The notes below the pieces were generated by a model. That model saw nothing but the letters and a program-made list of their open reading frames with translations, was not told the DNA's origin and searched no databases. Shown here in pieces: positions 34,490 to 45,268 of a stretch of 64,000 nucleotides of DNA (position 1 is the stretch's first letter; each line of letters opens with the position of its first letter). The stretch is from positions 36,035,513 through 36,099,512 of the forward strand of contig NC_053122.1 in NCBI RefSeq assembly GCF_010015445.1, in the 5' to 3' direction. This DNA is from Perca fluviatilis (Eukaryota; Chordata; Actinopteri; Perciformes; Percidae). Position numbers and translations under genes: made by a program.

Positions 34490-35963
34490 TGTCAGGTTTA
34501 CATGGACTTTACAGTTGGTTTTCATAGACTTTCTAGGTTTTCATGGACTTTCAGTTTGTGTTTCCCATTCACATTCCCCAGCACTCACTCCTCTCAGCCG
34601 TTCACTACTGATTACATGCACCTGCACTGCATTACGCCTCATCATCAGTTCACCACCTGCATCTCATCAGTGACCACCTTCTTAAGCAGCACAGGCACAC
34701 TCGCTCTTTGTCTTGCGTTTTGTTCACGACTGTTGAGGGTAGATGTAGGAGAGTCGTCGTGAGCAGATATTGACACTCAGGGTAGTCAAAGATGAAGTTT
34801 GGAGTGATGGATTTTTATTAATTTCTGTCCAAATTAAGGCCCACAGGCAAAACAAACAATTAATTAAACTAAAATTAAAGAAACAAAAAAAAGAGAAAAC
34901 AAATACTTTCACGAAAAATTGACTTGAGAGTCAAAACTTATGAAATGATACCAAAAATACAGATACAGCTTTATATAAGTTGACTTGTGAAACTAGTCAC
35001 TAGAGCCTTACACAGACTTACGTCCACCCTCTTCTAGCTCCATGAGCAACTATAACTGACAGCCTATATAGGCCTGTAGCACACCCCTGAAATTGGAACA
35101 TACCAACCACAAATAAAATACAGGGGTGGCTAAGGCGAACAGACAATAAAAGCTACAAACAGCTAACAATAATAAATCTAGTAGACTAGAAATTTACCGA
35201 AGATTTATACATGACTCACCAAAACATTTCATCAAGCCACAAAATAAATAATTCCTCAAAATTACAGTCACTTTCTGTTACCCCGGATGTAATAACGTCA
35301 TTTAAACTCGCCGATCACGGCAAACTTTCCTTTATTAACAAAAGAGCAGACGCCGGTAAGCCACAAAGACTACCTGTTATACTTTTACCTTTTAAACTAA
35401 ATAAACAGTAAGTTAACAAAGATGTAAATGTTGTAAGTGTGATTATTATAAATGATGATGTTTGTGATAAACTGTATGGTTTTAAACAACAGAGAATTGG
35501 GTATTGATAAATATAGCTATAGCCTTTAAATCACCGCAGTATTAGCTGTAAATATGTGCACAAGAACGCTACGGGATTACTGTGTGGAATCAGATGAATG
35601 GCAAGTTTAACAGATGATTTGAAACGGAGCATATGATATGTAACAGAGCATATCTACATGCAACAAAACATACACAGGCAACATTCACACTCCGTCTTTG
35701 TGAGCCAAACTAGGTAGTGCATCGCTACAGTGACGGCAGCTATGCGCCCCGTCACAACGACACTCTGACTTGCTCTTGTATTTCTAGTTTAGGCCCAGTA
35801 CTTACCTACCTGTTGTTGGCATCCTGTGGTCTGCTGCTGCTCTGAAGCATTACCTCGTCTCCTGCCGGTAGCCAGCCTGTTCACACTACTCTCTGTTGAA
35901 TCATTGTAAATAAAGCTCACTGCACTTACTCCAGTCTGACTCCTGCTCCTTCCGTGCATGACA
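34490..35963 (+). repeat. 3' LTR, split by a nested solo LTR
   Basis: Starts TGTCAGG right after the polypurine tract and matches the 5' LTR up to 34730, then again from 35762 to 35963. The interruption is a 1,026-bp LTR with its own 5-bp duplication. Confidence 0.92.
34731..35756 (-). mobile_element. Nested solo LTR of a second, unrelated family
   Basis: The 1,026-bp insert starts TGTTGAGGGTAG and ends CCCCGTCACA, with the duplication ACGAC at 34726-34730 and 35757-35761, exactly at a unique site of the host LTR. On the minus strand an AATAAA lies about 90 bp before the end, so the orientation is minus. The long LTR and distinct termini separate it from the gypsy-like families nearby. Internal genes were lost by LTR-LTR recombination. 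Confidence 0.88.
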
Positions 35964-37088
35964 GGTCCTTTATTACTTATTTGGAGTATGAGTTATGAAG
36001 CCAAATACAAATTCTTCATGTCCAGCATGAAGAACTTCAAGAACATAACTAAGTCTCTTGCGAAGAAACACCAAATGGCTGTTGCTTGTCATTGGGAATC
36101 ATTGTCTGGGAAAGGTATTGAGAATTGAGGTATTGATGGAGACTACATTTGTAGAGCATTTTCATGCTTTTCATGTTGACAATGTGCATAATGTTTCAGT
36201 TGTTACACCTCATGGCTTGAGATAACCCTTTGACGTCCAAATGTCTTATGGTTCAGACTCATGTATTTATGTTGTGCCAGACAGCTGTATTGTCAACCCA
36301 GTCTCACGGCAGCTCGTGAAATGGTCACGTTATGTAGAAGGATTCTGCCTTCGTCGCCAGCCGCCAGAAGGGTTCTGCCTTCACTGCTGCCCCGTTTCCG
36401 AGTGCCCATGGTTCCCTGTGCCCACGCGCCCTAGTGCCCTCGGTTCCCTGCCTCCAGTGACTTTTCTCCCCATGGACTCCCTGCTTCCCCCGGACTCTCT
36501 CGCCCTCCTTGGGTTGTTTTTGGTTCTTTGGACACTTTTTGTTTTTTGATCTTTTGACTTTTTGTTCCTCCTCCAGTCTTCCCTCGCCGCCCTCCCTGGG
36601 TTGTTTTTCGGTTTGTTTTTTTGGGTCGTCTGGAATCCGCCCCATGAGGAGAGGGTACTGTTGTGGTTTTGGACATTTCTGTTGCGGTATCCTGTTCTGT
36701 ATATTGATTTTGGATTACCCTGTGTATTGAGTTAGTTTTCCTATTCTTTATATTAGGTTCTGTTTCCCTATTTTGCATACTTCTGTTTAATATACGTCCC
36801 TATGGATTGTTTCTGTACTGTGGGTTTTGTCTCCTTGTCATTGAGTGATTTTCGGCCTTGTTTTGTATTATGTTCCGTTTCCTGTTGTATTGTGATAGTC
36901 CGTTTTCTGTCTTGTCATGTCTATTTCTGCTTCCTGTGTTTTCCCGCCTGTATGATTGTCTAATGTGCTCCACCTGTTCCCCAGCCCTGGTGTCACCTGT
37001 CACCTTTCCTTTGTCTCTTGTCAAATCGTTTTGTGTCCGTTGCCCTGCCTGCGTGAGTTTGTGTTCCTCGCCCTGCTAGTTTGTGTCC

Positions 37089-38097
37089 TGTTAGGCTGGG
37101 CTGTCCAGATTCAGGAGCAGACACAGAGAAAAGGTTGGAACAGGCAACGTTTATTGAACACAAAAAGTAACGAAGGTGCTTTGAAATCCTCTGGTGGTTG
37201 AGAGTGGGCAGACAGGCGAGTGGCAGGTCTAAGAACAAAAAAAAAAAATAAATGTGGCTCAGGCAGGCAGACTGGGCTTCCAGGGCTGAAGCATGAATCT
37301 GGAGCAGGGGCAAAAAAACACAAAGTCAAAACAAAGCTTGCGACAGGAAATACAAAAATGCAGCCTTTCAAAAGCCACTTAGGCCGGTTACACACTGCCT
37401 GTGTGGCATGAGCGTGGCGTTTCTGTTGCGTGGCAGCTGCGTGGATTTTTCTGTCTTTACACACCAGAAAGGTGTCTGACGCGGCGCTGCTGCTGCTAGC
37501 CTTGTCTGGACACATGGATGTTTCCCATTGATAAAATGAAATGCCATGTTAAACATAAACATATACTGATCTGATTACAGCAAAGACAACGTCGGCAGTA
37601 TAGGCTCCAGAATATTTCCTTCTGGATTGACAGGTGCAATATTAGAAAATCGATTTCTTTTTTTTTAATTACATTCATATATCTGCATTTATATCAAACA
37701 TCAACATGTCATTTATTAATATGTATTTGTGTCTAAATGACATAAACATCTTTTCCTCCCTGGAAACGCTTCCACCACACTCGCGTCTCGTGTGAAAAAT
37801 AGACGTCTGTTCTATTTCTAGCAGGCGTGCGTCTCACGCAGGCAGTGTGTAAGCTCTAAACTGTTAACATGGGAGCCGAAATATAAACTGACACGCTCGC
37901 GCGCCACTTCCAGTTTGTAACCAGCCTTAGGCTGGCCGTAGCGAGTGTTACCACTTGGGTGAACGGACGATCTGGCAGAGGCTGGTTGGAAAGCCGGGGT
38001 TTAAGACAGGAGCGGTGAGTGCTGGATATGATTCAGGTGAGTAGGAAGCCACAGGTGTCAAAAACAAGGGAGAGGGAAAACAGACAGCACCATGACA
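37089..38097 (-). mobile_element. Nested solo LTR inside the LTR at 36.7-38.3 kb
   Basis: The insert begins TGTTAGGCTGGG and ends CCATGACA, with the direct repeat GTGTCC at 37083-37088 and 38098-38103. AATAAA on the minus strand near 37148 indicates minus orientation. Without its own MITE it would be about 460 bp. Confidence 0.75.
37382..37926. mobile_element. PIF/Harbinger-type MITE with TTA duplication
   Basis: Inverted ends GGCCGGTTACACACTG...CAGTTTGTAACCAGCC with TTA on both sides (37379-37381, 37927-37929), the 3-bp target expected of PIF/Harbinger. No coding content. Confidence 0.8.
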
Positions 38098-38269
38098 GTG
38101 TCCTGTCTATTGAGTTAGTTTCTATCCTGTCAGTTAGTTTCAGCCTTGTGCCTTTTTTTTTGTATTTTTTTCCTGGGTTTTTACCAGCCTTAGTGCTGCC
38201 ATGTTTTTGTTAATGCCTACCTACCTGCTCTCTGCGATTGGGTCCTTTTTAATCCCCGGAAACATAACA

Positions 38270-39107
38270 GAATTCGGACAATCGACGACCTATTTATTGA
38301 CAAAATTTTTCTCACATTTCAGCAAATAAAAGAGAAATTCAATATCCCCAGCGCGGATTTCTTTAGGTATTTACAAATCCAAAATTTCGTTAAAAAGACA
38401 TTTCCATCCTTCCCAAACAAACCTCCAGTTTCTCAGATAGACACTGTTATTGCCGGAACCACAGACTAAAAGAGCGATTTATAAGATCCACGATGATTTG
38501 ACTCAATTGGACCGCACAATAACACTGGACCACCTAAGAGATGCCTGGAAATCACAGAGACTCGATGGGAAAAGGCACAAGAATTTGTCCACGCTTCTTC
38601 GGTGTGCACCAGACATGGACTGATAAAATTCAAAATTCTACACAGACTACATTTATCAAAGCTACAACTGTCCAAGATGTTCCCTACAGTCGACCCCCTA
38701 TGTGACCGATGTGGACAAGCTCCAGCTTCCATAGCACATATGTTCTGGAACTGCCCGAGACTCTGTAATTACTGGGCCAACATCTTTAAATCTCTGTCTG
38801 AAGTTCTTAATATTCAACTTAAACCAGACACAGTGTATTTGGGGTTAATTCGACCACAACGGCTTTGTCAAAGAATCAATACAACGTGATACGCTATGTG
38901 ACATTGTTGGCACGAAGGATGATTTTACTAAATTGGAAGCAGAGAAATCCACCAGCCCACCCAGCATTATTGAAAGAAGTGATGGACCTGTTACAGCTGG
39001 GAGAGATTACATTTTCACAAATAAAATGGGGAGAAAAAAAAAGCAACACAGCGGCTGCTGCAAAAGAGAGAGAATTTGCTAAAACTGCTGCAAGAATAAA
39101 TGCGTAA
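38270..39107 (+). mobile_element. L1-type LINE, ORF2 C-terminal fragment
   Basis: Reads FLTFQQIKEKFNIPSADFFR, then KFKILHRLHLSKLQLSKMFP and the Cys/His knuckle CDRCGQAPASIAHMFWNC, then a tail ending KEREFAKTAARINA near 39107. This is the zinc-knuckle C-terminus of fish L1 ORF2. Frameshifts near 38480 and 38890 break it, and the RT part is absent. Confidence 0.75.
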
Positions 39108-39289
39108 GTTCCAATATAGTGTGTTAATTCCATACTTATAAGTATAAGTGAAATGGTATTGAGCCTATAATCTATTTAATTTAGGTGCAATCCTGCGGGC
39201 AAAAAAGTCCTAGGCCTACTAATCCCATTCTGAGGCTGCAGCACCACCATTAACAGAATTATAATTCAGAATCTTTTATTTCAAAGGGT

Positions 39290-39719
39290 TTACACCATTC
39301 ACCTGCAATACTGTGGATCTCCTTTTTAATGGCTCTTACTGATTTGTGTCCAGGGAACACTACAAAAACGTTTAAAACACGTTTCGGAGCGAGTCACACT
39401 AATATGCTCCGCATCACCAATGTTGTAAAGAAAACTGCCGTTTGCAAAAAAATGTAATGTGACACAAATAATGTGCTGGGATGTAGAACATGTCCATGAT
39501 GGGTGACGTTAGTGATATGAGGACGGATAAGGTTATGTAGGCTCCATGACTGATAGACTGGGAAAAAAAACGTCACCGCTCAAATAGGTAGGCTAGTATC
39601 TGGAAATGAAAATGCATCTATAGTCAGGGCCTCGATATCATCTCCCGACGAATGTTTAACTCACTGCAAAGTAATACAGCTTCTTCATCAACGGGATCGT
39701 CAACAAAAGGAAATGCCAT
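39290..39719 (-). pseudogene. HARBI1-like nuclease fragment
   Basis: The ATG at 39719 opens MAFPFVDDPVDEEAVLLCSE and then NIRREMISRP, a stop, YLFER, HNLIRPHITNVTHHGH and, after a slip, AEHISVTRSETCFKRF and GHKSVRAIKKEIHSIAG. This is the N-terminal and early core region of the teleost HARBI1-like nuclease family (PIF-type DDE). The catalytic residues lie beyond the break. An internal deletion and at least two stops make it a fragment. Confidence 0.75.
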
Positions 39720-39789
39720 GTTTTGAGAAAAAAAAAAAACTTTTATAATCTGCCTAACACAGATAAAGGTGCTGTAGGTAGGATTGTGA

Positions 39790-40255
39790 AGACCCATAGA
39801 GGGTGACACGGGAATCAATTGTCGCTCCCATCCCATCCCGAACCCACGAAAATACTCCCGCCATATCCCGATCACGTGACTGCACCCTCCAAAAAAATCC
39901 AGAGAGAAAGACTACCGAATCCCGTCCAGCTCCCGTTTCGCTCCCTCTGTTGTGGACTCTGTCGCTCGCGTGCCACCCGGCAGAAAAGAGAGAAAGAAAA
40001 AGAGACGTTGTCCGTCGCTGTCTGGAGGATAGCTAGCCAGTTGATATCGCGTGTGTGCATTTGGTTAATCACTGTCAAATCACTGAGGTTGCTTCGAAAT
40101 TTAGGCTACACTATACATGCATTACCTGCAGGCCATTTCATTATGTAATTCCTAACTGAGATCTTCTCACACTCAAAACACACATTTCTCCGTCCCACTC
40201 CCGCCCGCTCCCGTTGATTTCTATGCTCTATTCCGTCCCTATCACGTTACCAACA
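39790..40255. other. Possible hAT-like MITE
   Basis: GGTGACACGGGAAT (39804) and ATTCCGTCCCTATCACGTTACC (to 40249) are roughly inverted, and the interior is rich in CTCCCG motifs like some teleost hAT repeats. No TSD was found. Weak call. Confidence 0.3.
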
Positions 40256-40375
40256 GTGAAATTGACTCCCCAAAAATGTCACCGTCTACTCCATGAGTGT
40301 CAATAATGAGTGCACTTTGAACAGCAACCTAGTGTTCTTGTCCTCCATTGTGGTGGTAATATATTAAACTATAAG

Positions 40376-40877
40376 CAGGGCATGAAATTAACACCCGCAC
40401 ACCCGCCAAATGCGGGTGAATTTTGCAATTGGCGGGTAACACTGTCAATCTACCTGCCACTTTGGCGGGTAGCCAATGAGAATTGAGTGATTCAGATGCA
40501 CAACTATCGGTAGCAGGGCATGAAGCTTACGGGCCTGGTCCAATCAGGGGCCCGCATCACTGGAAGACATCGATTGACAGCCGGGGCTCCCTATCGCGCA
40601 GCCACTGACCAAGCGGGAGGGAGAACGGGTCAAATTAATTTCCTTGTTTATGTTATGAAGACGAGACGTGTGTGACTCGAACATCTCACATTTAACAACA
40701 AAACGTACAGCGAAAGACCATGCAAAACATTTCAGACTGTCCTGTATACATTTTAACATCAATGTACACTGTAATGATTTTTCACTCTTAAGTCTCTAAA
40801 AGTTGCTGCTGTTTCATCTTGTCAGCTGTCTGCAGCGGGCGGGGCTGTTACTCAGTTTCCCCCGCGACTGATGCACG

Positions 40878-40942
<65 letters not shown>

Positions 40943-41553
40943 TAGATGCAGGAAAAAATGCAGATGAGACACACAGGATGACCTAAATTGAGGACAGCTA
41001 CTTTATTGTAAGTGCAATGATAAGTTAAAGTCCAATAAGTACTTTATTAAACCGTATGAATGTGAGTCCCAGCCCAGGTTAGGAAATTAACTAATAATGT
41101 AAAGATCAACAAGACACTGACAGATATGTTCATATTTGATTCATTCAATAAATTATTATTTTGTGTCTTAAATCCACCAGCTGTTTTCATATTATACCAA
41201 CATCATCATCCTGAGCCTTTTTGGTAAGGTTCCTAGAAAATCTCAGCCCAGAGTAATTAATTAATAGTACTACTTATTCTCCCCGAAACAAGTTTCCTTT
41301 TTATTTATTTTTTTATTTTTAAGAACTATACAAAAAAAGTACAACTCGTGTTGTGGTGCGCATTCACCAGTGTTTTTTTGTTGTTGTAGGCTACTCCTGA
41401 TTTTGTCAGTCCTCTCATCTCGTATATGCAGTGGTGTAACAAGCCAACACCAGACCCCTATGCAGGATTATCAAGGCTGGCCCCCCTACAGGTGGATTTA
41501 AAAATCCACCTGCCAAAGTGGCTGATGGTCAAAAAAGTTAACTTCATGCCCTG
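40376..41553. mobile_element. hAT-type MITE with 8-bp TSD ACTATAAG
   Basis: Ends CAGGGCATGAAATTAAC...GTTAACTTCATGCCCTG (17-bp inverted, one mismatch) and a perfect duplication ACTATAAG at 40368-40375 and 41554-41561. It contains a (CA)n tract. No gene. Length 1,178 bp. Confidence 0.95.
40871..40940. repeat. (CA)n microsatellite
   Basis: About 35 CA units, uninterrupted after a short GCAC lead-in. Likely polymorphic. Confidence 0.95.
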
Positions 41554-41654
41554 ACTATAAGAGTTTATTAGATAACACTGTCATAGTGTTATAATTTTTA
41601 ACACTTTTATAGTGGTTCACACATAAACCCTGGGGGGGTGTTCATTTTAACTCT

Positions 41655-42641
41655 GAGGCCACGTCCACACGTACCAAAACAATCTTTTATTCCCCGTCTT
41701 CCCTGAACCATGTAAAAAAAAAATCCAAACGGATCCATTTGTAAAAGACTCAACACGCTACTTCATATTCCAGGCTTAAAATTCACCAAAAACGGAGAAG
41801 AAGAGCACATTCTTCACTTCCACTTCCGGTCATAACATGAGTAGACTTTAATAACTTTCACCACTGCTCATTTTATAAAGGCCACCGCAAGAAAACGTTT
41901 GTTTACACTGTATAATGTGCTGTTGGATTGCTTTTTATTTTGCAGTTCTGTCTGCCATCGGACATAATTGCAGCGCGCTAGCTAGCAGAGCTAACGTTAG
42001 CGCGCTAGCTGAAATCGGCAGTCAAACAAACATCAATGATCCAATGTCTTTTTGATAATCTAGCTATGTGTTTTTTTTTTGCGGTAGCCTTTCTACAATA
42101 AGCCGTGCTAAAAGTTGCTATAATCCATTCAAGGAGTTGATAAACAGATAGATTAGCTAGCTAGTTCATAAGTTGTCTACTTTCACTTTATAAACAGCTA
42201 ACCATAGCAGCTAACGTTAGCGTTACGTCCCTGCTGGAGTGGTCAGCTACTTTAGCGATGTTTAACGTTAGCTAGCTACATAACGTTAGCAATATATCTT
42301 GTGTAGAATACAGGACCGGCAGAGCAGAGGGAAAGTATTTAGATAAAGTGAGCTGGTTTGACCATGGAGATGGGATTACGGTTAGCTTGACCACAGTTGT
42401 GTCAGTGGCCGTGCACTAGGATGTCAAGGGATGTGGCAATGACATCATCGATTCGCACATATGCGTCTTCGCCATCCAAACAAAGCCAAAAGGGAGACGT
42501 TTTTTTATTTTTTCACCCTGGGACCAGGCTTCAAAAAAGTGCGTTTTCAAGCAGTGCTTTTACAGGATTCGTTTGGACGACCGGCCCAAACGATGCTAAA
42601 TGTGCGTTCGCATCAAAAAGCGTCTCCGTGTGGATGGCCCG
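41655..42641. mobile_element. TIR element, GGCCA...TGGCC, class uncertain
   Basis: GGCCACGTCCACACG near 41657 and CGTGTGGATGGCC near 42639 are inverted with a small gap. The interior has several GCTAACGTTAGC sites. No TSD is certain. The open frames inside are not conserved-looking. Confidence 0.55.
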
Positions 42642-43170
42642 AGTGTTAAATTTGCGTTTTCAAATTTGCTGTGAAAACAATAAGGTCTCACTAAACAGTT
42701 ACCCAAGTACAATGCTTTGTTTTAACACTGGGCTATACAAAAAGCAGACAGACTTTAACACAGGAGACACTAAAAGTTTGTTGTTCAGAGAAAAGAATAG
42801 GAACTTAATCAGTGAGCGGAAAAGAGGATATCAAGATGTAAGGTAATTACTTTTCTTCTGCAACATTCTATATGCCGGTATATATTCTGCAGAGATGGGA
42901 ATACTTTCTGAAACCCTCATTTCAACAAGGCCAAATATGCCCGGTGGGGAAATTAAAGTGTAGCTGTCAGCGCCACCTCAGCCATGCTGCTCTCTGTGTG
43001 AACACACAAATGAGTACAGAAAACCTATCTCAGTTTAAATGGACCCATTTGCAAATACATTATTCATGTTTCCCCCGGTAAGCACTAATATATATTTTAC
43101 CTGCTGCTATGTTTAATTCATTACTTGGAGACATTTGTCTTGCCTCCAAACTGGGTGAATACATTTTGCG

Positions 43171-45268
43171 ATGTGTAATATTTCTCAGAGGCTGTTGCGT
43201 CCACTTGGACTTAGATCGGGCCAAAAAAATCAAGCCCGACCATACCCGAGCCCGTGCACGTTGTGTCCGAGCCCGGTTGGCCCGACACATTAACTGTAAT
43301 TATGAGCCCGATTTATACCCAACAATTTTTTTTATATGTGGGCCGTTATCACTGACGTTCTCAACTACATTTCAGAGTTGTTTGAACTGCAGAAATCTGT
43401 TTAGAAGGGGTATGTTTGGAGAAGCAACAAAAGAGGACATTGAAGGCTGACTATCATCTTTTCTGCCACGGCGAGCCTGCTTCATGCGTCTGTTCATCGT
43501 CCCCGTTTTTTTTTTGCTGTCATAGGCGAGCAGCGTGCCGCACTTAATGCACTCGACAAAGCCGACCCATATGTTGTCACTGCCCACGACTTATTTTAAA
43601 GGTGCCCTGCCACACGTATTTCATTACGTTGTGGTAATGTCTGAAGTTCTACCATGGACTCTGTAACATTTTTTGTGGAAAAAATGCCTTGGTTACCTTG
43701 TTTCAAGCCATTCTAGCATGGTATAGAAAGCCTGCAGGAAGACTCAGCTCGATTTCTGCCAGTTCTCATTCATATTCAGCAAGCTAAGCTGTTTGAATCT
43801 GATTGGCTAACAGCTAGCCAATGACAGCCTGGCTGTCAGAATTCTTAACCCAGCCCAACTGGGCGAGCTAATGAATAGTAATGAGCTCAGGCAACATGAT
43901 GTCTTTTGTAATTGGTCTGATTTCTCTGCTTATTTCTTTTCAGTGGCTAGAGCTGACAGAGGAGGTAGCAGTTAATTTTCACATTCACAACATAATGCAA
44001 ACACATATGGACCTAACATATTTCAAAAAAATACAAGTAAAAACTGTTTCGTATGGCAGGGCACCTTTAAAATGGTTCCATACCTCCGACTTTCCTCCAA
44101 ACTTGCTCAAAGTTAATTCTCCTGTTTTTATTTTTGTCTTTACGTCTTCAAGCTCCATGATGCCCTTAAGCTACACAATACAGGCCAGCAGGCCCGGTGT
44201 GATGGGAAGTGGTGCAAGTGGAGGAAATGCTGCGCATGATTATGGCATAGCTTTCTCCCCACCCAATTAGGCTAATGATGTAATGATTAAAAAAACACAA
44301 ATGCTTGATCAAGGGCCCGGCCCGAGGATAGAGGCGGGAAATATTGTCCCGGCTCGGGCTTGGGCAGAGAATCTAAACTCTACTTGGACTGCATGCCCCT
44401 GGTAGCACTAATGATTCCTCCAGCATCAAAATCGACCTTACTTTAGCAGTAAATATTTCTCTAGGGGTTACCAAATTGGTGCTAGTGTCAGTTTGTGGTA
44501 AACCTTCCCCTGACAGAATGGCATCAGCAGTAATGAACAACCAACATCACCCTGTCATGCCTTCTACAGCAAATTTGTTTCCACATTTTCTGAAATGTGG
44601 GCCAGAAAGCAACTTTGCAGTACTTTTCTGTCCAAACGGTGACACTTTTTTACAGGATTCACAAGGAAGAAAAGTTTCCATTCTGTTGAGGTGGTTGCCA
44701 GGTTATAAGGTTTACATTTACGGAATAATTCCTAAAATGTTGTCAGTAAACAACACACACACATCATATTCCAACCTGGTCTATATCCACGACGTTCCAC
44801 TTCCGGGATCGCTCCATTGCCGCCAGAAATTCCGCCGGAGGTCGCTCTTTTCAGCCGGATGTCCTCACCTTCCGCTTTCTTTGAGTATGAATTTTAAACT
44901 CGGGTGGATTTATGAGGACTATGGTTAACTGCTCCTCAAGATCTCTGCAGGGTAAATTCAGACAGCTAGCTAGACCATCTGTCCAATCTGAGTTTTCTGT
45001 CACATGACTAAAACAACTTTTAAACGTACACACGTTCCACCAGAACAAGTTGTTCCTGAGTCTATTTTGCAGAGGCACCGTGGCTCCGTCCAGCGCCTAG
45101 TGCCGCCCAAGACGATTGGGATTGGTTTAAAGAAACGCCAATAAATTAGAGCATGTTATTCTCCCGTCCTGGAATGCTGTGTGGACTAGCCAGACCCTCC
45201 TCCACAGCACTGTGGAGGAGGGTCTGGCAAAGCGAGACTACTACCAACCTTGATGTTTATGATTACAC
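43171..45268 (+). CDS. Unidentified ~150-codon frame interrupted by two hAT elements
   Basis: I do not recognise this protein. The ATG at 43171 (MCNISQRLLRPLG) is in frame across the first hAT insertion once the element and one TSD are removed. It continues from 44390 with GSTNDSSSIKIDLTLAVN, KLVLVSVCGKPSPDRMAS, FPHFLKCGPESNFAVLFCPN and LLRWLPGYKVYIYGIIPKML, then passes the second insertion in frame to end SNLDVYDYT and stop at about 45268. It has several Cys, a hydrophobic beta-like pattern and no membrane segment. Possible earlier exons lie at 42690-42843 (donor GTAATT) and after the acceptor at 42890, both unproven. It could be a host exon or chance. Confidence 0.35.
43211..44381. mobile_element. 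hAT-type element with 8-bp TSD ACTTGGAC
   Basis: Perfect duplication ACTTGGAC (43203-43210, 44382-44389). The ends carry TTAGAT and ATCTAA with GC-rich inverted sequence inside (CAAGCCCGACC / GGCTCGGGCTTG). It contains a nested TTAA MITE and no recognisable gene. Confidence 0.85.
43600..44066. mobile_element. TTAA-target MITE inside the hAT element
   Basis: Ends AGGTGCCCTGCCACACG...CGTATGGCAGGGCACCT (17 bp, one mismatch) with TTAA on both sides (43596-43599, 44067-44070). The TTAA target is typical of piggyBac-type transposition; class assignment is inference. 467 bp, no gene. Confidence 0.85.
44775..45250. mobile_element. hAT-type MITE interrupting the unidentified frame
   Basis: Flanks TTCCAACC and TACCAACC (7/8 match). 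Ends are about GGTCTATATCC and GAGACTAC, with a long hairpin near the right end. The sequence (GTTCCACTTCCGGGATCG, GGAGGAGGGTCTGG) is that of a very common repeat of spiny-rayed fishes. No gene. Confidence 0.75.
45190..45227. repeat. Hairpin with 18-bp perfect arms
   Basis: CCAGACCCTCCTCCACAG and its exact complement are separated by two bases. Located just inside the right end of the MITE. Confidence 0.95.

Larger units (their letters stand above)
32380..35963 (+). mobile_element. Non-autonomous gypsy-like LTR retrotransposon with both LTRs
   Basis: A complete structure can be read: TSD GGTCC (32375-32379 and 35964-35968), 5' LTR 32380-32827, internal region 32828-34489 with one gag-like coding region and no protease, RT or integrase, a polypurine tract (GTGGGAGGGGGGGGGGG, ending about 34487), and a 3' LTR from 34490 to 35963 that is itself split by a nested solo LTR. 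No primer-binding site was recognised after the 5' LTR. The element lies in the zinc-finger/transposase-like gene beside the L1 tail. It must rely on proteins of another gypsy element. Confidence 0.9.
26711..36285 (+). pseudogene. Zinc-finger/transposase-like family gene, split by at least five insertions
   Basis: Pieces in order: 26711-26842 C2H2 finger (CAQEGCSLQFKSHAGFRKHL); 26943-27033 (CASIIVKLQGSGVANSVVL); 28580-28882 (SKWTQYLSEKWGLVEPEEIH, then TTLEFIFKNEEVCCQLNKSA); 29275-29745 (NPLGSKRGIHQLGCFYF, LYGTIAQLTGENLGLNSILG, YMESFSARYYCGMCLIDKTS); 30344-30842 (FISNENILQCVYTFNYGF, SGIGLNASQTLRLI); 35964-36285 (MKNFKNITKSLAKKHQMAVA, then DVQMSYGSDSCIYVVP). This matches a large teleost protein family that I believe is related to the CMC/tnp2-type transposases (inference). 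The pieces are separated by an unknown segment, a hAT MITE, a solo LTR with a SINE, an L1 and an LTR retrotransposon. Stops and an internal deletion near 30440 confirm decay. Confidence 0.65.
36286..38269 (+). mobile_element. Gypsy-like LTR element, 5'-truncated, with split LTR
   Basis: Short Pro/Ser-rich coding tail (36300-36540), then an A/G-rich tract (ATGAGGAGAGGGTAC) before an LTR that starts TGTTGTGG at 36659 and ends ACATAACA at 38269. The LTR body shares CTTCCTGTGTTTTCCCGCCT with the LTRs at 1.4, 46.0 and 59.5 kb. It is split at 37089 by another LTR. Confidence 0.65.

Noticed and set aside
34097..34525. Minus-strand Ala-rich frame
   Set aside because: A shadow of the PPWPPEE-type repeat block on the plus strand.
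36431..36778. Lys/Thr-rich minus-strand frame
   Set aside because: Opposite strand of an LTR element's T-rich tail and LTR start; composition alone explains it.
42397..42846. 149-codon plus-strand frame
   Set aside because: Most of it is MITE sequence (41655-42641); only the last part could be an exon and is mentioned with the unidentified frame.
44476..44928. Reading the unidentified frame straight on into LPGSLHCRQKF
   Set aside because: That part is the hAT MITE; the frame instead rejoins beyond the MITE and ends at about 45268.
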